Shown here: positions 8,801-17,734 of the stretch, in pieces | Layout: each line of letters begins with the position of its first letter | How positions within the stretch are numbered: the stretch's first letter is position 1 | Source: Methanobacteriota archaeon | GTDB lineage: Archaea; Thermoplasmatota; Poseidoniia; Poseidoniales; Poseidoniaceae | Assembly (NCBI GenBank): GCA_018701175.1 | Contig: JABIWF010000014.1 | Span: 1-57,422 of the forward strand | Direction: 5' to 3' | Length of the DNA: 57,422 nucleotides | Position numbers and translations under genes: made by a program | The notes under the pieces: generated by a model | The model's database searches: none | What the model saw: the letters and a program-made list of their open reading frames with translations, nothing else | Told to the model about the DNA's origin: nothing

Positions 8801-11800
8801 ATCGGCGACTGTATCTCCGTCATCGTCGTTGTCTTCACCGGCATCACGGCAACCGTCACCATCGTAGTCAGTCGATGGTGATGAAATCCAGCCTAAATCG
8901 CCAGTCTGACAGAAATCAGGTGCATTATCGGCAAGACCGACGTTGTCATCGTCGAGGTCCTCCCCAACTCCGGGTGCAGATAGATTATCTTGACAACCAT
9001 CACCATCGTGGTCGGTGAAACCGTTCGAAATCCAACCAGTCTGGCCGGGCGTACAATCGTCTGATGTGTCAGAGACTCCATCACCATCGTCATCGGAGTC
9101 CTCATCCGCGTCTCTACAACCGTCTGCATCGTGGTCGTTGGCCGACGTGGAAGTCCAGCCAAGTGCACCACGGATACAATTATCCGGTGCGTCATCAATA
9201 ATGCCATCGTTATCGTCATCGTCGTCGCAAGCATCGCCTTCTGAATCGAAATCGTGATTGTCTTGCCCAGGATTCACAGTGAGTTGGCAATTGTCTGAGG
9301 TGTCAGTTATCCCGTCGTTATCATCATCGATGTCTTCAGATGAATCACGGCAACCATCACCATCAAAGTCTGTTGTACTGTCAGAAATCCAACCGAGATC
9401 ACCCGTATCGCAAGTGTCACTTGAATCTCCAACACCGTCGTTATCGTCGTCAATATCCTCATCAGCATCACGGCAACCGTCCGAATCGTAATCGTTCAGT
9501 AACGTGGGTGTCCAACCAATAATTCCTGTGGGGCATTGGTCCGGAGCTAAATCGAGGATTCCATCGTTATCATCGTCTAGGTCTTCGTTCGAGTCATCCT
9601 TACACCCATCAGAATCGTGGTCGGTGGTCGAGGATGAAATCCATCCTGTCGCCAAGAAATTACAATCGTCGAAAACGTCTTTGACACCATCGTTATCAGT
9701 ATCTAAATCTTCAGTCGAGTCTCGACAACCATCACCATCAAAATCGTTGGAAGGAGTTGAAATCCAGCCCAAATCGCCTTTATCGCAAACATCTGGGTGG
9801 TCGTCATTAACGCCATCGTTATCATCATCAAGGTCTTCATTAGAATCCTGACAACCATCAGAGTCGTAATCGGTTGATGAAGAAGGAGACCAACCCACAT
9901 CTCCAGCTTGGCAATCGTCAAGACCGTCCATGATTCCGTCGTTATCATCATCTGGATCTTCAGTTGAACTGTCTTGGCAGCCATCCCCATCGTTGTCAGT
10001 GGTACTGGTTGAAGTCCACCCCATGTTTCCAAAATGACACAAATCGGGTTCTAAGTCCTCGACTCCATCGTTATCATCGTCGAGATCTTCAGTTGAATCA
10101 CGGCAACCATCCGAGTCAAAGTCGGTCGAGGGGGACGGTGTCCATGCGCCTTCGCCAAACTGACAGTCATCAAGACTGTCTGCGACTCCATCGTTGTCAT
10201 CATCCAAATCCTCAGAGGAATCATCCTTGCAGCCATCGTTATCCGAATCTGTGGAGGGAGTAGAGGTCCAACCAGTGATACCGAATTGGCAGGCATCTGG
10301 ATGTAAATCGGTAATAGAATCGTTGTCGTCATCCATGTCTTCAAGGGAATCTTGACAGCCGTCATTATCGTGGTCGGTGCTGGAACTGGAAGTCCAGTTA
10401 AGGTCTCCAATTTGACAATCATCGAATGCATCAACTACGCCGTCGTTGTCATCGTCGATGTCAAACGAAGTGTCGTCCTTACATCCGTCAGAATCATAAT
10501 CATTGTTTGCATTTGGAGTCCAGCCTATTGTCCCAGTAGGGCACAAATCGTTCCCATCGGTAATTCCATCGTTGTCATCATCGACGTCTTCAGCCGACAA
10601 GTCCTTGCAACCATCGCTGTCGTAGTCTGTAGAGGAGGTCGATGACCAACCAGTAATTCCTTGAGGGCATGAGTCAAGGTCATCTGTGACTCCGTCGTTG
10701 TCTGAATCGAAATCCTCGGTTGCATCCCGGCAACCGTCTTGGTCGTTGTCGTTAAGGATGGTCGAAGTCCATCCTAAATCTCCAGTAGCACAGGCGTCAT
10801 TCGAATCAATAATGCCGTCGTTGTCATCATCGTTGTCTTCAACATCGTCTTTGCAGCCATCAGAATCGTAATCCGTCAGCGTAGTCGGAGTCCATCCAAT
10901 GGCACCTGTCTGGCATGTATCAGAGGCATCGAGTACCGAATCGTTGTCATCATCGGTATCTTCCGTAGATGCATCTCGGCAACCGTCGGAATCATGATCG
11001 GTTGTCGAAGATGAGGTCCAACCCATGTCTCCGTTCGGGCACGAATCAATCGAATCGGCAATACTGTCGTTGTCGTCATCCGGGTCCTCACCTGAGTCTC
11101 GGCAGCCATCTCCATCTCGGTCAGTTGCGGATGAAGAAGTCCAACCGAGTGCACCTGTTTGACATGCATCTGATAAATCAAAAACCCCATCGTTGTCATC
11201 ATCGGGATCTTCGAGAGAATCTTGGCAACCGTCAGAATCATGGTCGGTCGAGATGCCAGAAACCCACCCAAGGTCACCTTGAGGGCAGGCATCTGATCCG
11301 TCGAGAACAAGGTCATTATCTCGGTCTGAGTCTTCAGTCGAATCCTTACAGCCGTCGCTGTCGTAATCATTACTGGAACTGGAAATCCAGCCCAAGTCGC
11401 CGGTTTGGCAGGAATCAGAGACATCGCCGACTCCGTCGTTGTCGTCATCCATATCTTCGTCGGAATCTCGACATCCATCAGAATCGTAGTCGGTGATCGA
11501 AGATGGAGACCATCCGATTACACCTGTTTGGCAGGTGTCAAGAAGGTCATTGATGCCATCGTTGTCATCGTCGTTATCTTCGGTCGAGGCATCTTGGCAA
11601 CCGTCCGTATCGTGGTCTGTGGTGGAACTCGAAAGCCAGCCAGTGTTGCCATTAACACAATCATCGTCGTTATCGAGAATGCCGTCGTTATCGGAATCAA
11701 AGTCTTCTGTTGAGTCACGGCAACCATCGCCATCAAAATCGGTAGATGGGGAAGAGGTCCAGCCCATATCACCCTTTTGACAGAGGTCAGGCGCCAAGTC

Positions 11801-12964
11801 GGCCACTCCGTCGTTATCGTCGTCAAGGTCTTCTAAGGAGTCTTGGCAACCATCGGAGTCATAATCGGTTGAAATGGCCGCGGAAGTCCAGCCAAGATCA
11901 CCTGTTGAACAATCATCAGCAGTATCCGACACACCATCGTTATCGTCGTCATTGTCTTCATTTGAAGCATCCTGGCAACCGTCTGAGTCATGGTCTGTGA
12001 TGGATGTTGAAGTCCAGCCAAGATCACCTGTTGAACAATCATCAGCGGCATCAAGAACAAGATCATCATCGTCATCAATATCCTCATCAGCATCACGGCA
12101 ACCGTCTGAATCATAATCAGTCGATGAATCAGGCGTCCAGCCCATGTCGCCATCTTGGCAAGAATCGGCAGAATCACTAATCCCATCGTTATCATCATCA
12201 AGATCTTCAGTTGAAGCGTCTTGACAACCGTCGGAATCGTGGTCTGTAGCGGATGTTGAGGTCCACCCAGTATCACCCGTAGGACAATCATCATCGCCAT
12301 CTTCAACTCCATCGCCGTCATCATCGCTATCTTCAGTAGAATCTCGGCATCCATCGCTATCAACGTCGGTGATCGCAGAAGAAGTCCAACCCAAATCGCC
12401 AAATTGGCACGAATCGGAGTTGTCTAAAACTGAATCATTGTCGTCGTCATTATCTTCGGAAATATCTTGGCAACCATCTGAATCATAGTCGTTGAGGCTT
12501 GTTGAATTCCAGCCCTTATCGCCCAGTTGGCATGTGTCCAATGTGTCAATGACGCCATCATTGTCATCATCATCATCCTCGGTTGAATCGAGACATCCAT
12601 CCGAATCGTAATCATTGATTGAAGTCGGAGTCCACCCTATTGCCCCCGTTGAACAATCGTCGAAGTTATCAGCAATTGTGTCGTTATCGTCATCGGTATC
12701 TTCGTTCGCGTCTTGGCAGCCATCGGAGTCGTGATCAGTGGTGGAATTGGACGTCCATCCCGTATTTCCAGTGGCGCACGCATCATCAGCATCGGGAATT
12801 CCATCAGAGTCGGAATCCGTAAAGCGAGAAGATGAATACATTGTTGAAAAATCACTGCTGTTCTCGAGTTCCAAGAACATCAGTTGTGAAGTTGATACCG
12901 AAGCGAAAAAAAACATCAGCAGCGCGGCGAAGGCACCGAATCTGCTCATACGCTCCGCTAGCAT
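5840..12964 (-). CDS. giant secreted protein of 54 tandem thrombospondin-type-3-like repeats
   Basis: About 2,374 residues. A signal peptide-like N-terminus (SRFGAFAALLMFFFASVS) leads into an array of 54 units of about 41-43 residues that fills nearly the whole protein. A short acidic linker and one C-terminal membrane helix (LLLTILALAIIPTVIGVLYIAY) with a basic tail follow, so the array should sit outside the cell. A typical unit reads DDDNDGVxDxxDxCxxGDxGWTSSxxTDYDSDGCxDSxED, with two Cys and dense Asp. Asp-x-Asp-x-Asp-Gly patterns are the Ca2+ ligands of TSP3 repeats. Expected role: a long calcium-stabilised rod or adhesin (inference). The frame opens at GTG 13042 and ATG 13027, but a TATA-like element at 13031-13040 favours the ATGs at 12964 or 12949. 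Confidence 0.85.
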   Translation of the reverse strand: MLAERMSRFGAFAALLMFFFASVSTSQLMFLELENSSDFSTMYSSSRFTDSDSDGIPDADDACATGNTGWTSNSTTDHDSDGCQDANEDTDDDNDTIADNFDDCSTGAIGWTPTSINDYDSDGCLDSTEDDDDDNDGVIDTLDTCQLGDKGWNSTSLNDYDSDGCQDISEDNDDDNDSVLDNSDSCQFGDLGWTSSAITDVDSDGCRDSTEDSDDDGDGVEDGDDDCPTGDTGWTSTSATDHDSDGCQDASTEDLDDDNDGISDSADSCQDGDMGWTPDSSTDYDSDGCRDADEDIDDDDDLVLDAADDCSTGDLGWTSTSITDHDSDGCQDASNEDNDDDNDGVSDTADDCSTGDLGWTSAAISTDYDSDGCQDSLEDLDDDNDGVADLAPDLCQKGDMGWTSSPSTDFDGDGCRDSTEDFDSDNDGILDNDDDCVNGNTGWLSSSTTDHDTDGCQDASTEDNDDDNDGINDLLDTCQTGVIGWSPSSITDYDSDGCRDSDEDMDDDNDGVGDVSDSCQTGDLGWISSSSNDYDSDGCKDSTEDSDRDNDLVLDGSDACPQGDLGWVSGISTDHDSDGCQDSLEDPDDDNDGVFDLSDACQTGALGWTSSSATDRDGDGCRDSGEDPDDDNDSIADSIDSCPNGDMGWTSSSTTDHDSDGCRDASTEDTDDDNDSVLDASDTCQTGAIGWTPTTLTDYDSDGCKDDVEDNDDDNDGIIDSNDACATGDLGWTSTILNDNDQDGCRDATEDFDSDNDGVTDDLDSCPQGITGWSSTSSTDYDSDGCKDLSAEDVDDDNDGITDGNDLCPTGTIGWTPNANNDYDSDGCKDDTSFDIDDDNDGVVDAFDDCQIGDLNWTSSSSTDHDNDGCQDSLEDMDDDNDSITDLHPDACQFGITGWTSTPSTDSDNDGCKDDSSEDLDDDNDGVADSLDDCQFGEGAWTPSPSTDFDSDGCRDSTEDLDDDNDGVEDLEPDLCHFGNMGWTSTSTTDNDGDGCQDSSTEDPDDDNDGIMDGLDDCQAGDVGWSPSSSTDYDSDGCQDSNEDLDDDNDGVNDDHPDVCDKGDLGWISTPSNDFDGDGCRDSTEDLDTDNDGVKDVFDDCNFLATGWISSSTTDHDSDGCKDDSNEDLDDDNDGILDLAPDQCPTGIIGWTPTLLNDYDSDGCRDADEDIDDDNDGVGDSSDTCDTGDLGWISDSTTDFDGDGCRDSSEDIDDDNDGITDTSDNCQLTVNPGQDNHDFDSEGDACDDDDDNDGIIDDAPDNCIRGALGWTSTSANDHDADGCRDADEDSDDDGDGVSDTSDDCTPGQTGWISNGFTDHDGDGCQDNLSAPGVGEDLDDDNVGLADNAPDFCQTGDLGWISSPSTDYDGDGCRDAGEDNDDDGDTVADSADSCPTSTVGWISNPTTDNDGDGCEDGVNDPDDDNDGVADNIDNCQLTPNADQANYDGDSEGDVCDDDDDNDGVNDPDDSCFQGDKGWTSTSFTDHDGDGCQDSTSEDVDDDNDTVPDVGDACQLGLVGWISNPTSDYDGDGCQDIGEDIDDDNDGVPDVNDRCQTGEMGWTPTLLTDYDSDGCRDISEDPDDDNDGIIDSIDVLCQKGDLGWISGPATDHDADGCRDAGEDLDDDNDTMADVDDDCRIGELGWISNATTDYDSDGCRDLTEDPDDDNDLILDDDDQCWPADLGWISDSTTDWDADGCNDFSEDSDDDNDGVPDNIDACPTGDVGWISVFTSTVDQTLITDWDGDGCRDVGEDFDDDNDGVHDGSDSCPKYDHHWNWSSTNFGDHDGDGCMDDFYNNGFFSLEEDLDDDNDGVLDVDDDCQVGDLGWISEPISDNDGDGCRDSNEDSDDDNDGIEDLDDNCPRGEFGWIPSNLTDYDSDGCLDVSEDLDDDNDGVIDFADLCQTGELGWTSSGSEDYDSDGCRDSSEDDDDDNDNVLDDVDNCSTGRMGWSAPSENIDYDFDGCYDGTEDKDDDNDGVLDVQDICNRGTRNWTSLPSNDYDSDGCQDSSEDSDDDNDKISDWQDDCPVGELSWFSSVLTDYDGDGCRDFSEDDDDDNDNRLDTDDECPLGESNWDSTNPLQDLDENGCKDFTSEDSDSDGDGIVDAEDACATGATGWTSSSSTDYDGDGCQDSSEDLDDDNDRVRDVNDECPTGELLWSSSKSKDHDTDGCRDSSEDEDDDNDGVQDTDDLCSTGELDWLTSPSTDYDGDGCRDESSEDPDDDNDGLLDGPDDCNRGLLDWISDEVNDYDQDGCLDSSEDLDDDEDGVSDLLDTCPLGEKHWTSAPNTDSDADGCRDGFEDTDYIPVEDDDADTEVNSICNPMLQNCENDEAEDKVNTVDAQSETEVKQLLLTILALAIIPTVIGVLYIAYRMKW
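6065..12817 (-). repeat. 54-unit coding tandem repeat, about 123-129 bp per unit
   Basis: In-frame units counted by eye from the protein, N- to C-terminal. Fifty-two are the Gly-Trp type; units 29 and 34 are shorter and close to canonical TSP3. Unit length is mostly 41-43 residues, with longer insertions in units 41 and 42 (about 7545-7790) and in unit 31. Synonymous positions vary widely between units (Asp as GAT or GAC in all combinations), so most units are old and held by protein selection. The plus strand therefore reads as an endless tcatc-rich pyrimidine pattern. Confidence 0.9.
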
Positions 12965-13030
12965 AAATCGTTGTACGCCTCCGGTCTTTTTATCCTTCCG
13001 TTCAAAACCCGCCAAATCGGAGCCCATACC

Positions 13031-13040
13031 TCGTTTATAC
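13031..13040. promoter_or_regulatory. TATA-like element between the giant repeat gene and the SDR-like gene
   Basis: TCGTTTATAC; read on the minus strand GTATAAACGA. It lies about 67 bases before the ATG at 12964 of the giant gene and about 90 bases before the plus-strand ATG at 13124. It may serve one or both. By-eye call. Confidence 0.4.
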
Positions 13041-13123
13041 ACCTTTTAACAATTAGTTCTATTGACGGTTAGCCCTAAGGAAAGAAGCGGAAAGAACATG
13101 ATGAAGAATCTCTTGGGAGTTAC

Positions 13124-13609
13124 ATGGCCAAACTGCGGTACTTCGGCCGTAACCATATTGTTTCTCAATACATCGAAACATTGGGGTGGGACATCGCAGA
13201 GAACGATGAGGAAGTAGATGCAATCATTGTCGACACATTCGACAACCAAAGTGCACACCACCTGCAGCGACTCGAAGGAACAGTTGCACTCATGAGATCA
13301 GCATTGGATATCGTTGAGGCAGGGAATGTGAAATCGTTCGTCGCCCTAACCGACCAATCTGCTGAAAATGGCAACAAAAGGCCCAATGTTCCGAACGGCC
13401 AAGAACATGGGACAAGACCCGATGGCGTTCACGGATTTGGTGCTCTAACCGTTGAAGTGTTGGGCCGCCTGGCTGCGAAGAAAGGCGCTATTACTCGGAT
13501 TGTGAAGCACGCTGGAACATCAGATGATGCAGTATGTAGCGCTGTTCAGCACGCCATACAAACATTTGACACCGGCGAAATATATCAAGTGATTCGGCTC
13601 GATATATAG
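13124..13609 (+). CDS. small SDR/epimerase-like protein lacking catalytic motifs
   Basis: A 161-residue protein I do not firmly recognise. Its order of elements recalls extended SDR epimerases: a first strand LRYFGRNHIVSQYIETLGW, then VDAIIVDTF, a helix RLEGTVALMRSALDIVEAG, the strand VKSFVALTD, and a helix GALTVEVLGRLAAKKGAITRIVKHAG where epimerases carry YxxxK. The glycine-rich nucleotide loop and the catalytic Tyr-Lys pair are both absent. It may be a non-catalytic Rossmann relative. It starts with ATG 13124, divergent from the giant repeat gene, and is followed 30 bases later by glutaredoxin. Confidence 0.55.
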   Translation: MAKLRYFGRNHIVSQYIETLGWDIAENDEEVDAIIVDTFDNQSAHHLQRLEGTVALMRSALDIVEAGNVKSFVALTDQSAENGNKRPNVPNGQEHGTRPDGVHGFGALTVEVLGRLAAKKGAITRIVKHAGTSDDAVCSAVQHAIQTFDTGEIYQVIRLDI

Positions 13610-13639
13610 GTTCAAGTAGGACGCTGAAAAGTAACCGCT

Positions 13640-13924
13640 ATGTCCGAAGAGATTCTTCTTGAGCACGCGAAGACTCACACCACCGACTTTCTCATGTACA
13701 CCGGTCAATTTTGTGGATATTGTTCTGCCGCCAAGCGTTTGCTCAACAGTAAAGATTTCACGTTCACTGAAATCAGCTTTGACGAACAACCCGACTTGAG
13801 AAAGCCTGTTGTTGAAGCAACAGGACACCGAACTGTGCCCGTAATTCTCGACATCAGAGGCGAACAACCCGTCTTCGTTGGTGGTTTTGACCAGTTACAA
13901 CCTTATCTGCGACAGAGCAGTTAA
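13640..13924 (+). CDS. glutaredoxin-family protein
   Basis: A 94-residue thioredoxin-fold protein with the dithiol active site CGYC near residue 25, the cis-Pro motif TVPVILD near residue 67, and GGFDQLQPYL at the end, the usual GG-binding helix. Length fits glutaredoxins. It should reduce disulfides or mixed disulfides; the archaeal electron donor is unknown. Its last 30 bases overlap the 3' end of the convergent esterase gene. Confidence 0.85.
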   Translation: MSEEILLEHAKTHTTDFLMYTGQFCGYCSAAKRLLNSKDFTFTEISFDEQPDLRKPVVEATGHRTVPVILDIRGEQPVFVGGFDQLQPYLRQSS

Positions 13925-14509
13925 CCACTCTTTCAACGAGTCGTGGTGCTCCATTGGAATCATATGTCCCTTCGGATGTTCAATCAACTCCATGGCCCAC
14001 CCCGCCGATTCAAAAACATGGGCTACTGCCCAGCCATCTTGGATGGAAACTCTCAAATCTCTTTCTCCGTGCATCCAAAAAAGATGCTTTGGTTCTAACT
14101 CTGCTAAACGAAGCCTAAGTTCCATCTCTCGAACCAGGCGAGTACCCATGGCCACGACACCGACGATTCGGTCAGCAAGTGGAAGTTGTAGCATCTCTTG
14201 AGCCATTGCGCCACCTTGAGAAAAGCCTCCAACAACAAGCGGACCAAGTGGCGCTTGTTCGGCAATCAGTTGTTCAAGTTGTGAAAGGGACGAATCGACA
14301 TCAATCAATTCTCTACGAGATAACGTCATTCGACGGGTTGCATCAGCATCTTCGTCCTCATAACGCCACCATGTTCGACCCCGAAGTGGATGATTGTAGC
14401 GTGCTTCTGGAACGATTAATGTCCAACCTTCAGGAAGTATTTTCTCAGCAAAGGGACGCATCATACTGGCATCACCAGTCATGCCATGCATCATAATGAG
14501 CGTAGGCAA
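13895..14509 (-). CDS. phospholipase/carboxylesterase-type alpha/beta hydrolase
   Basis: A 204-residue serine hydrolase of the YpfH/carboxylesterase class. Visible parts are the N-terminal LIMMHGMTGDA (oxyanion region), the nucleophile elbow GFSQGG near residue 95, the acid in MHGERDLRV, and the catalytic His in HPKGHMIP near residue 185. The start is TTG at 14509, supported by GAGGT about seven bases upstream; the first ATG would cut into the first strand. The gene follows the lipoprotein gene by nine bases and probably shares its transcript. Substrate unknown. Confidence 0.8.
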   Translation of the reverse strand: MPTLIMMHGMTGDASMMRPFAEKILPEGWTLIVPEARYNHPLRGRTWWRYEDEDADATRRMTLSRRELIDVDSSLSQLEQLIAEQAPLGPLVVGGFSQGGAMAQEMLQLPLADRIVGVVAMGTRLVREMELRLRLAELEPKHLFWMHGERDLRVSIQDGWAVAHVFESAGWAMELIEHPKGHMIPMEHHDSLKEWLTALSQIRL

Positions 14510-14518
14510 AAAAATACC

Positions 14519-15484
14519 TCACAATTCCCACTGGAACACGAGTGCGCCAGCAACACGCAAGTGAATGAAGGAATCCGGACCTCGAACTGTTGCCGTCAAA
14601 GAATATTCACCGGTGTTCGAAGGAATCGTTCCAATTGCTCCTTTTTCTGTAGCACCGGAACCCCATGCCCGGGTGAGTGGGGAGGCTCCCGCATGGTCTT
14701 TCATTGTGAGAGAGCCTGAGCCACCTTGGCTTATCTCGACATCGAGATACCAAACAAGAGTGTTCCAATCGCCCTCAGATGGGTGCCCTTCATCAAGGAA
14801 GGTGTCATACACTTCTTGGTCGCTGTCCTCATAGCGGTTATCCAGTAAATCTCTTGCTCGATAAAAGAAAACATCTCCGGAATAACCATCACGGGCAGAG
14901 TTGAGGTCCATTCGTAACTGCCGTACCCCTTCATCATCACGCCAAACAAAGTTTTCCATGAATTCTTTGTCACCACTGAAGGTGTAGGATATCTCGTGCC
15001 CTTCTGCAGAAGTCGCCGAAACACGAGCGTTTCCATTGTTGATCGAATCGGTTGTGGCAGTCCAATCTTGCCCGAACAAAGTGAATGTCCAAGTGTCACC
15101 TACCGTCCATGGGAACGAAAACACGGATTGTGGCTCTCCGTTTTCATACACGGACAATCCATCCAGAGTCATTCGACCGAGGAATGGATTGTGATTGATG
15201 ACTGCGTGGCGCTGGGCCTCACGCTCAGAGGAAATTCCAACTTGGTATACGCCTTCCTCATCGTCAATTTCTGCAACGACCAATCGAGCACTGTCTTCAC
15301 CAAATTGTGGCGTAATAAAGGTATAGAGCCACTGATCGCCAACTTCCCATTCGGGAAGTAAGGTCTGTTCAACGGTCGTTGAATCGGAATCGTTCGATTC
15401 CATGGAACTGGTTGTACACCCTGCTAGAATGCTGGTACATAGTAACAGCAACAGCATTGTTGCAGCTTCGAACACCCTGCTCAT
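14519..15484 (-). CDS. predicted lipoprotein of unknown function
   Basis: A 321-residue exported protein. The N-terminus MSRVFEAATMLLLLLCTSILAGC is a lipoprotein signal with lipobox LAGC. The mature part begins with a Ser/Asp/Thr linker, then WEVGDQWLYTF, and later FPWTVGDTWTF, a repeated 'VGD-W-TF' motif that suggests two related beta domains. The C-terminal part is Gly/Ser-rich beta sequence. The frame is open for 29 codons more upstream, but those overlap the hppA end and do not form a signal peptide. It sits between hppA and the esterase on one strand. Confidence 0.7.
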   Translation of the reverse strand: MSRVFEAATMLLLLLCTSILAGCTTSSMESNDSDSTTVEQTLLPEWEVGDQWLYTFITPQFGEDSARLVVAEIDDEEGVYQVGISSEREAQRHAVINHNPFLGRMTLDGLSVYENGEPQSVFSFPWTVGDTWTFTLFGQDWTATTDSINNGNARVSATSAEGHEISYTFSGDKEFMENFVWRDDEGVRQLRMDLNSARDGYSGDVFFYRARDLLDNRYEDSDQEVYDTFLDEGHPSEGDWNTLVWYLDVEISQGGSGSLTMKDHAGASPLTRAWGSGATEKGAIGTIPSNTGEYSLTATVRGPDSFIHLRVAGALVFQWEL

Positions 15485-15533
15485 GAGGTTGTCCAACAGG
15501 ACTCTGTTCAAGAGTCTAACGCTCGGAGGGGAC

Positions 15534-17660
15534 TCAGAGTTGTCCTGTACCAGCCAATACAACTGCAACAATAGACATCAACTTGATGAGGATGTTGAGT
15601 GATGGACCGGATGTGTCCTTGAACGGATCTCCAATGGTGTCGCCGATGACAGCTGCTTCATGAGCATCGTCGCCTTTCTTAGCGCCATCAATGTGACCTT
15701 GCTCGATTGCTTTCTTGGCGTTGTCCCAAGCACCGCCAGCGTTTGCCATGAACAGAGCCATGAGAACACCGGTGACGAGAGAACCTGCTAGAAGTCCGCC
15801 GAGAGCATCTGCACCAAGTGCGAGTCCAACTGCGACCGGAGCCACAACTGCAACAACACCTGGACCGACCATCTCTCGCAGGGCAGCCTTTGTTGAAATG
15901 TCAACACAGGTTTGAGAGTCTGGATACGTCATGTCTCCTGCAACGACCCTTTCTGGCCATGTTGTTGCGTCTTCAAGGTCACCCTCAAACGATTTGTCCT
16001 TTGACAAAGCTTCTCGCATAATAGCGAATTGGCGTCGAATTTCGACAACCATGTCTCCTGCAGCCTTACCGACTGAAGTCATGGTCATAGCAGCAACAAC
16101 GAACGGTAGACCGCCACCAATCAGTAGTCCGATAACGACAACAGGGTTGGTTAGTGTCAAGTCAAGATTCTCTGGACCGACTGCTGCAGTGTAAGCAGCG
16201 AAGAGAGCAAGAGCAGTCAATGCTGCGGAGCCGATGGCAAATCCTTTTCCAACTGCAGCAGTTGTGTTTCCAATTGAATCAAGTTCATCGGTAATTGCTC
16301 GAACGTCAGAACCAAGTCCGCTCATCTCTGCAATTCCGCCTGCGTTGTCAGCAACTGGCCCGTAAGCATCGACAGTCATGGTCACACCGACTGTAGCAAG
16401 CATGCCCATTGCCGCCATTGCAATGCAATAGAGGCCGAAGTCGTCTCCACCAAAGTGATTTGCTCCAAAGATTCCTGCAGCAATCAAAAGAATCGGAATG
16501 AATGTTGACATCATTCCAACTGAAAGTCCGGCAATAGCATTGGTTGCTGGTCCAGTCTTGGACATTTCACCAATGTGAGGGATGGCCTTGGTTGGGATTC
16601 CAAAGACGGGTTCGATACCGGTGTAGTACTCTGTAATGAGGCCGATTGCGATTCCAACAACACTGCCCAGTACAACTGAGTGCATAACACCCATTTCAAC
16701 ATCAATAAGGCCTTGCTGGATGGAAAGGTACCCACCAGCCCAAAACAGAAGGGCTGCAATGAATGTCGTGTTACGAAGTGCTGCTGCTGCGTCTTTGCCG
16801 TTCTTGAGAACGAACATTGAGAAAACACCAACAATGGATGCAACATAACCAATGAGGCCAAGCATAATTGGCATCATGATGTAGTTGGAAGCCCCAGTAA
16901 AACCTTCACCGCCAAAGTTATCTGAACTAGCGATAATCATTGCTGCAATGATTGAACCCACAAAGGATTCGAAGATGTCTGCGCCCATTCCTGCAACGTC
17001 ACCGACATTGTCTCCGACGTTATCTGCGATAACACCAGGATTACGAGGGTCGTCCTCAGGGATACCTGCTTCGACTTTACCAACAAGATCAGCACCGACG
17101 TCAGCAGCCTTGGTGTAGATTCCCCCACCAACACGAGCGAAGAGAGCAATTGAAGATGCACCCATACCGAATCCTGCTGCAGCAGAAAGGTCAGGATTTG
17201 CATCGCCTGCTCCAAGCCAATATGCGACAAGAGAGATACCGAGAAGACCAAGTCCACCAACGGAAAGGCCCATGACTGCACCACCGTTGTATGAAACAGC
17301 AAGAGCGCCGGCCTTACCGTCGTTCTTAGCAGCCATGGTGGTTCGGCCGTTGGCCGAGGTTGCAGCACGCATTCCTGAGAATCCTGCAGCCACAGAAGCA
17401 AGTGCACCTGCGAAGAAAGCAATGGCGGTGTTCGTATCATTGAGTTGTGTAAGAGCTGCTCCGACAACCACTACGAAAATGGCTAGTACTCGGTATTCTG
17501 CAAAGAGGAACGCCATGGCGCCCTTTTGAATTTCTTCAGTGATATTGGCAACCTTTTCGTTGTCAATTTTCACTTTGTTTACTTGTTGATACAGCAAAAA
17601 AGCCACAACAAGTCCGACAAGACCTGCTGCAGCGGCAATCATTGGTATATTATCCATCAT
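15534..17660 (-). CDS. hppA: membrane-bound ion-translocating pyrophosphatase
   Basis: About 708 residues and some 16 membrane helices, full length for the family. It hydrolyses pyrophosphate and pumps H+ or Na+ across the membrane. The substrate motif [18 protein letters not shown] and the following [20 protein letters not shown] carry the Asp residues that bind Mg-PPi; a second Asp-rich motif [16 protein letters not shown] is also intact. The residue after GNTT (near residue 462) is Ala rather than Lys, which in this family marks the K+-dependent type. The ion pumped cannot be decided by eye. The start is one of two adjacent ATGs (17660/17657) with AGGTG upstream. Divergent from the NifU-type gene. 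Confidence 0.95.
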   Translation of the reverse strand: MMDNIPMIAAAAGLVGLVVAFLLYQQVNKVKIDNEKVANITEEIQKGAMAFLFAEYRVLAIFVVVVGAALTQLNDTNTAIAFFAGALASVAAGFSGMRAATSANGRTTMAAKNDGKAGALAVSYNGGAVMGLSVGGLGLLGISLVAYWLGAGDANPDLSAAAGFGMGASSIALFARVGGGIYTKAADVGADLVGKVEAGIPEDDPRNPGVIADNVGDNVGDVAGMGADIFESFVGSIIAAMIIASSDNFGGEGFTGASNYIMMPIMLGLIGYVASIVGVFSMFVLKNGKDAAAALRNTTFIAALLFWAGGYLSIQQGLIDVEMGVMHSVVLGSVVGIAIGLITEYYTGIEPVFGIPTKAIPHIGEMSKTGPATNAIAGLSVGMMSTFIPILLIAAGIFGANHFGGDDFGLYCIAMAAMGMLATVGVTMTVDAYGPVADNAGGIAEMSGLGSDVRAITDELDSIGNTTAAVGKGFAIGSAALTALALFAAYTAAVGPENLDLTLTNPVVVIGLLIGGGLPFVVAAMTMTSVGKAAGDMVVEIRRQFAIMREALSKDKSFEGDLEDATTWPERVVAGDMTYPDSQTCVDISTKAALREMVGPGVVAVVAPVAVGLALGADALGGLLAGSLVTGVLMALFMANAGGAWDNAKKAIEQGHIDGAKKGDDAHEAAVIGDTIGDPFKDTSGPSLNILIKLMSIVAVVLAGTGQL

Positions 17661-17725
17661 TATAGAACACCTGTACCCTCGGCGACCAAAGAACCCCTCA
17701 TAAGGAGTTCCCTCGGAAAAACACC

Positions 17726-17734
17726 TCTTATAGG
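17726..17734. promoter_or_regulatory. TATA-like element between hppA and the NifU-type gene
   Basis: TCTTATAGG (minus strand CCTATAAGA) lies about 66 bases before the hppA start and about 94 bases before the NifU-type start. The position suits hppA best. By-eye call. Confidence 0.4.

Noticed and set aside
6065-12817. CRISPR-like periodicity
   Set aside because: The period is about 126 bases, in frame with one long protein, and the repeats are divergent in sequence; there are no short identical repeats with unique spacers.
6000-12860. Many open frames of 60-200 codons on both strands inside the giant repeat gene
   Set aside because: They are shadows of the Asp-rich repeat: the repeated GAT/GAC codons keep other frames free of stops. 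Their translations are low-complexity and match no family.
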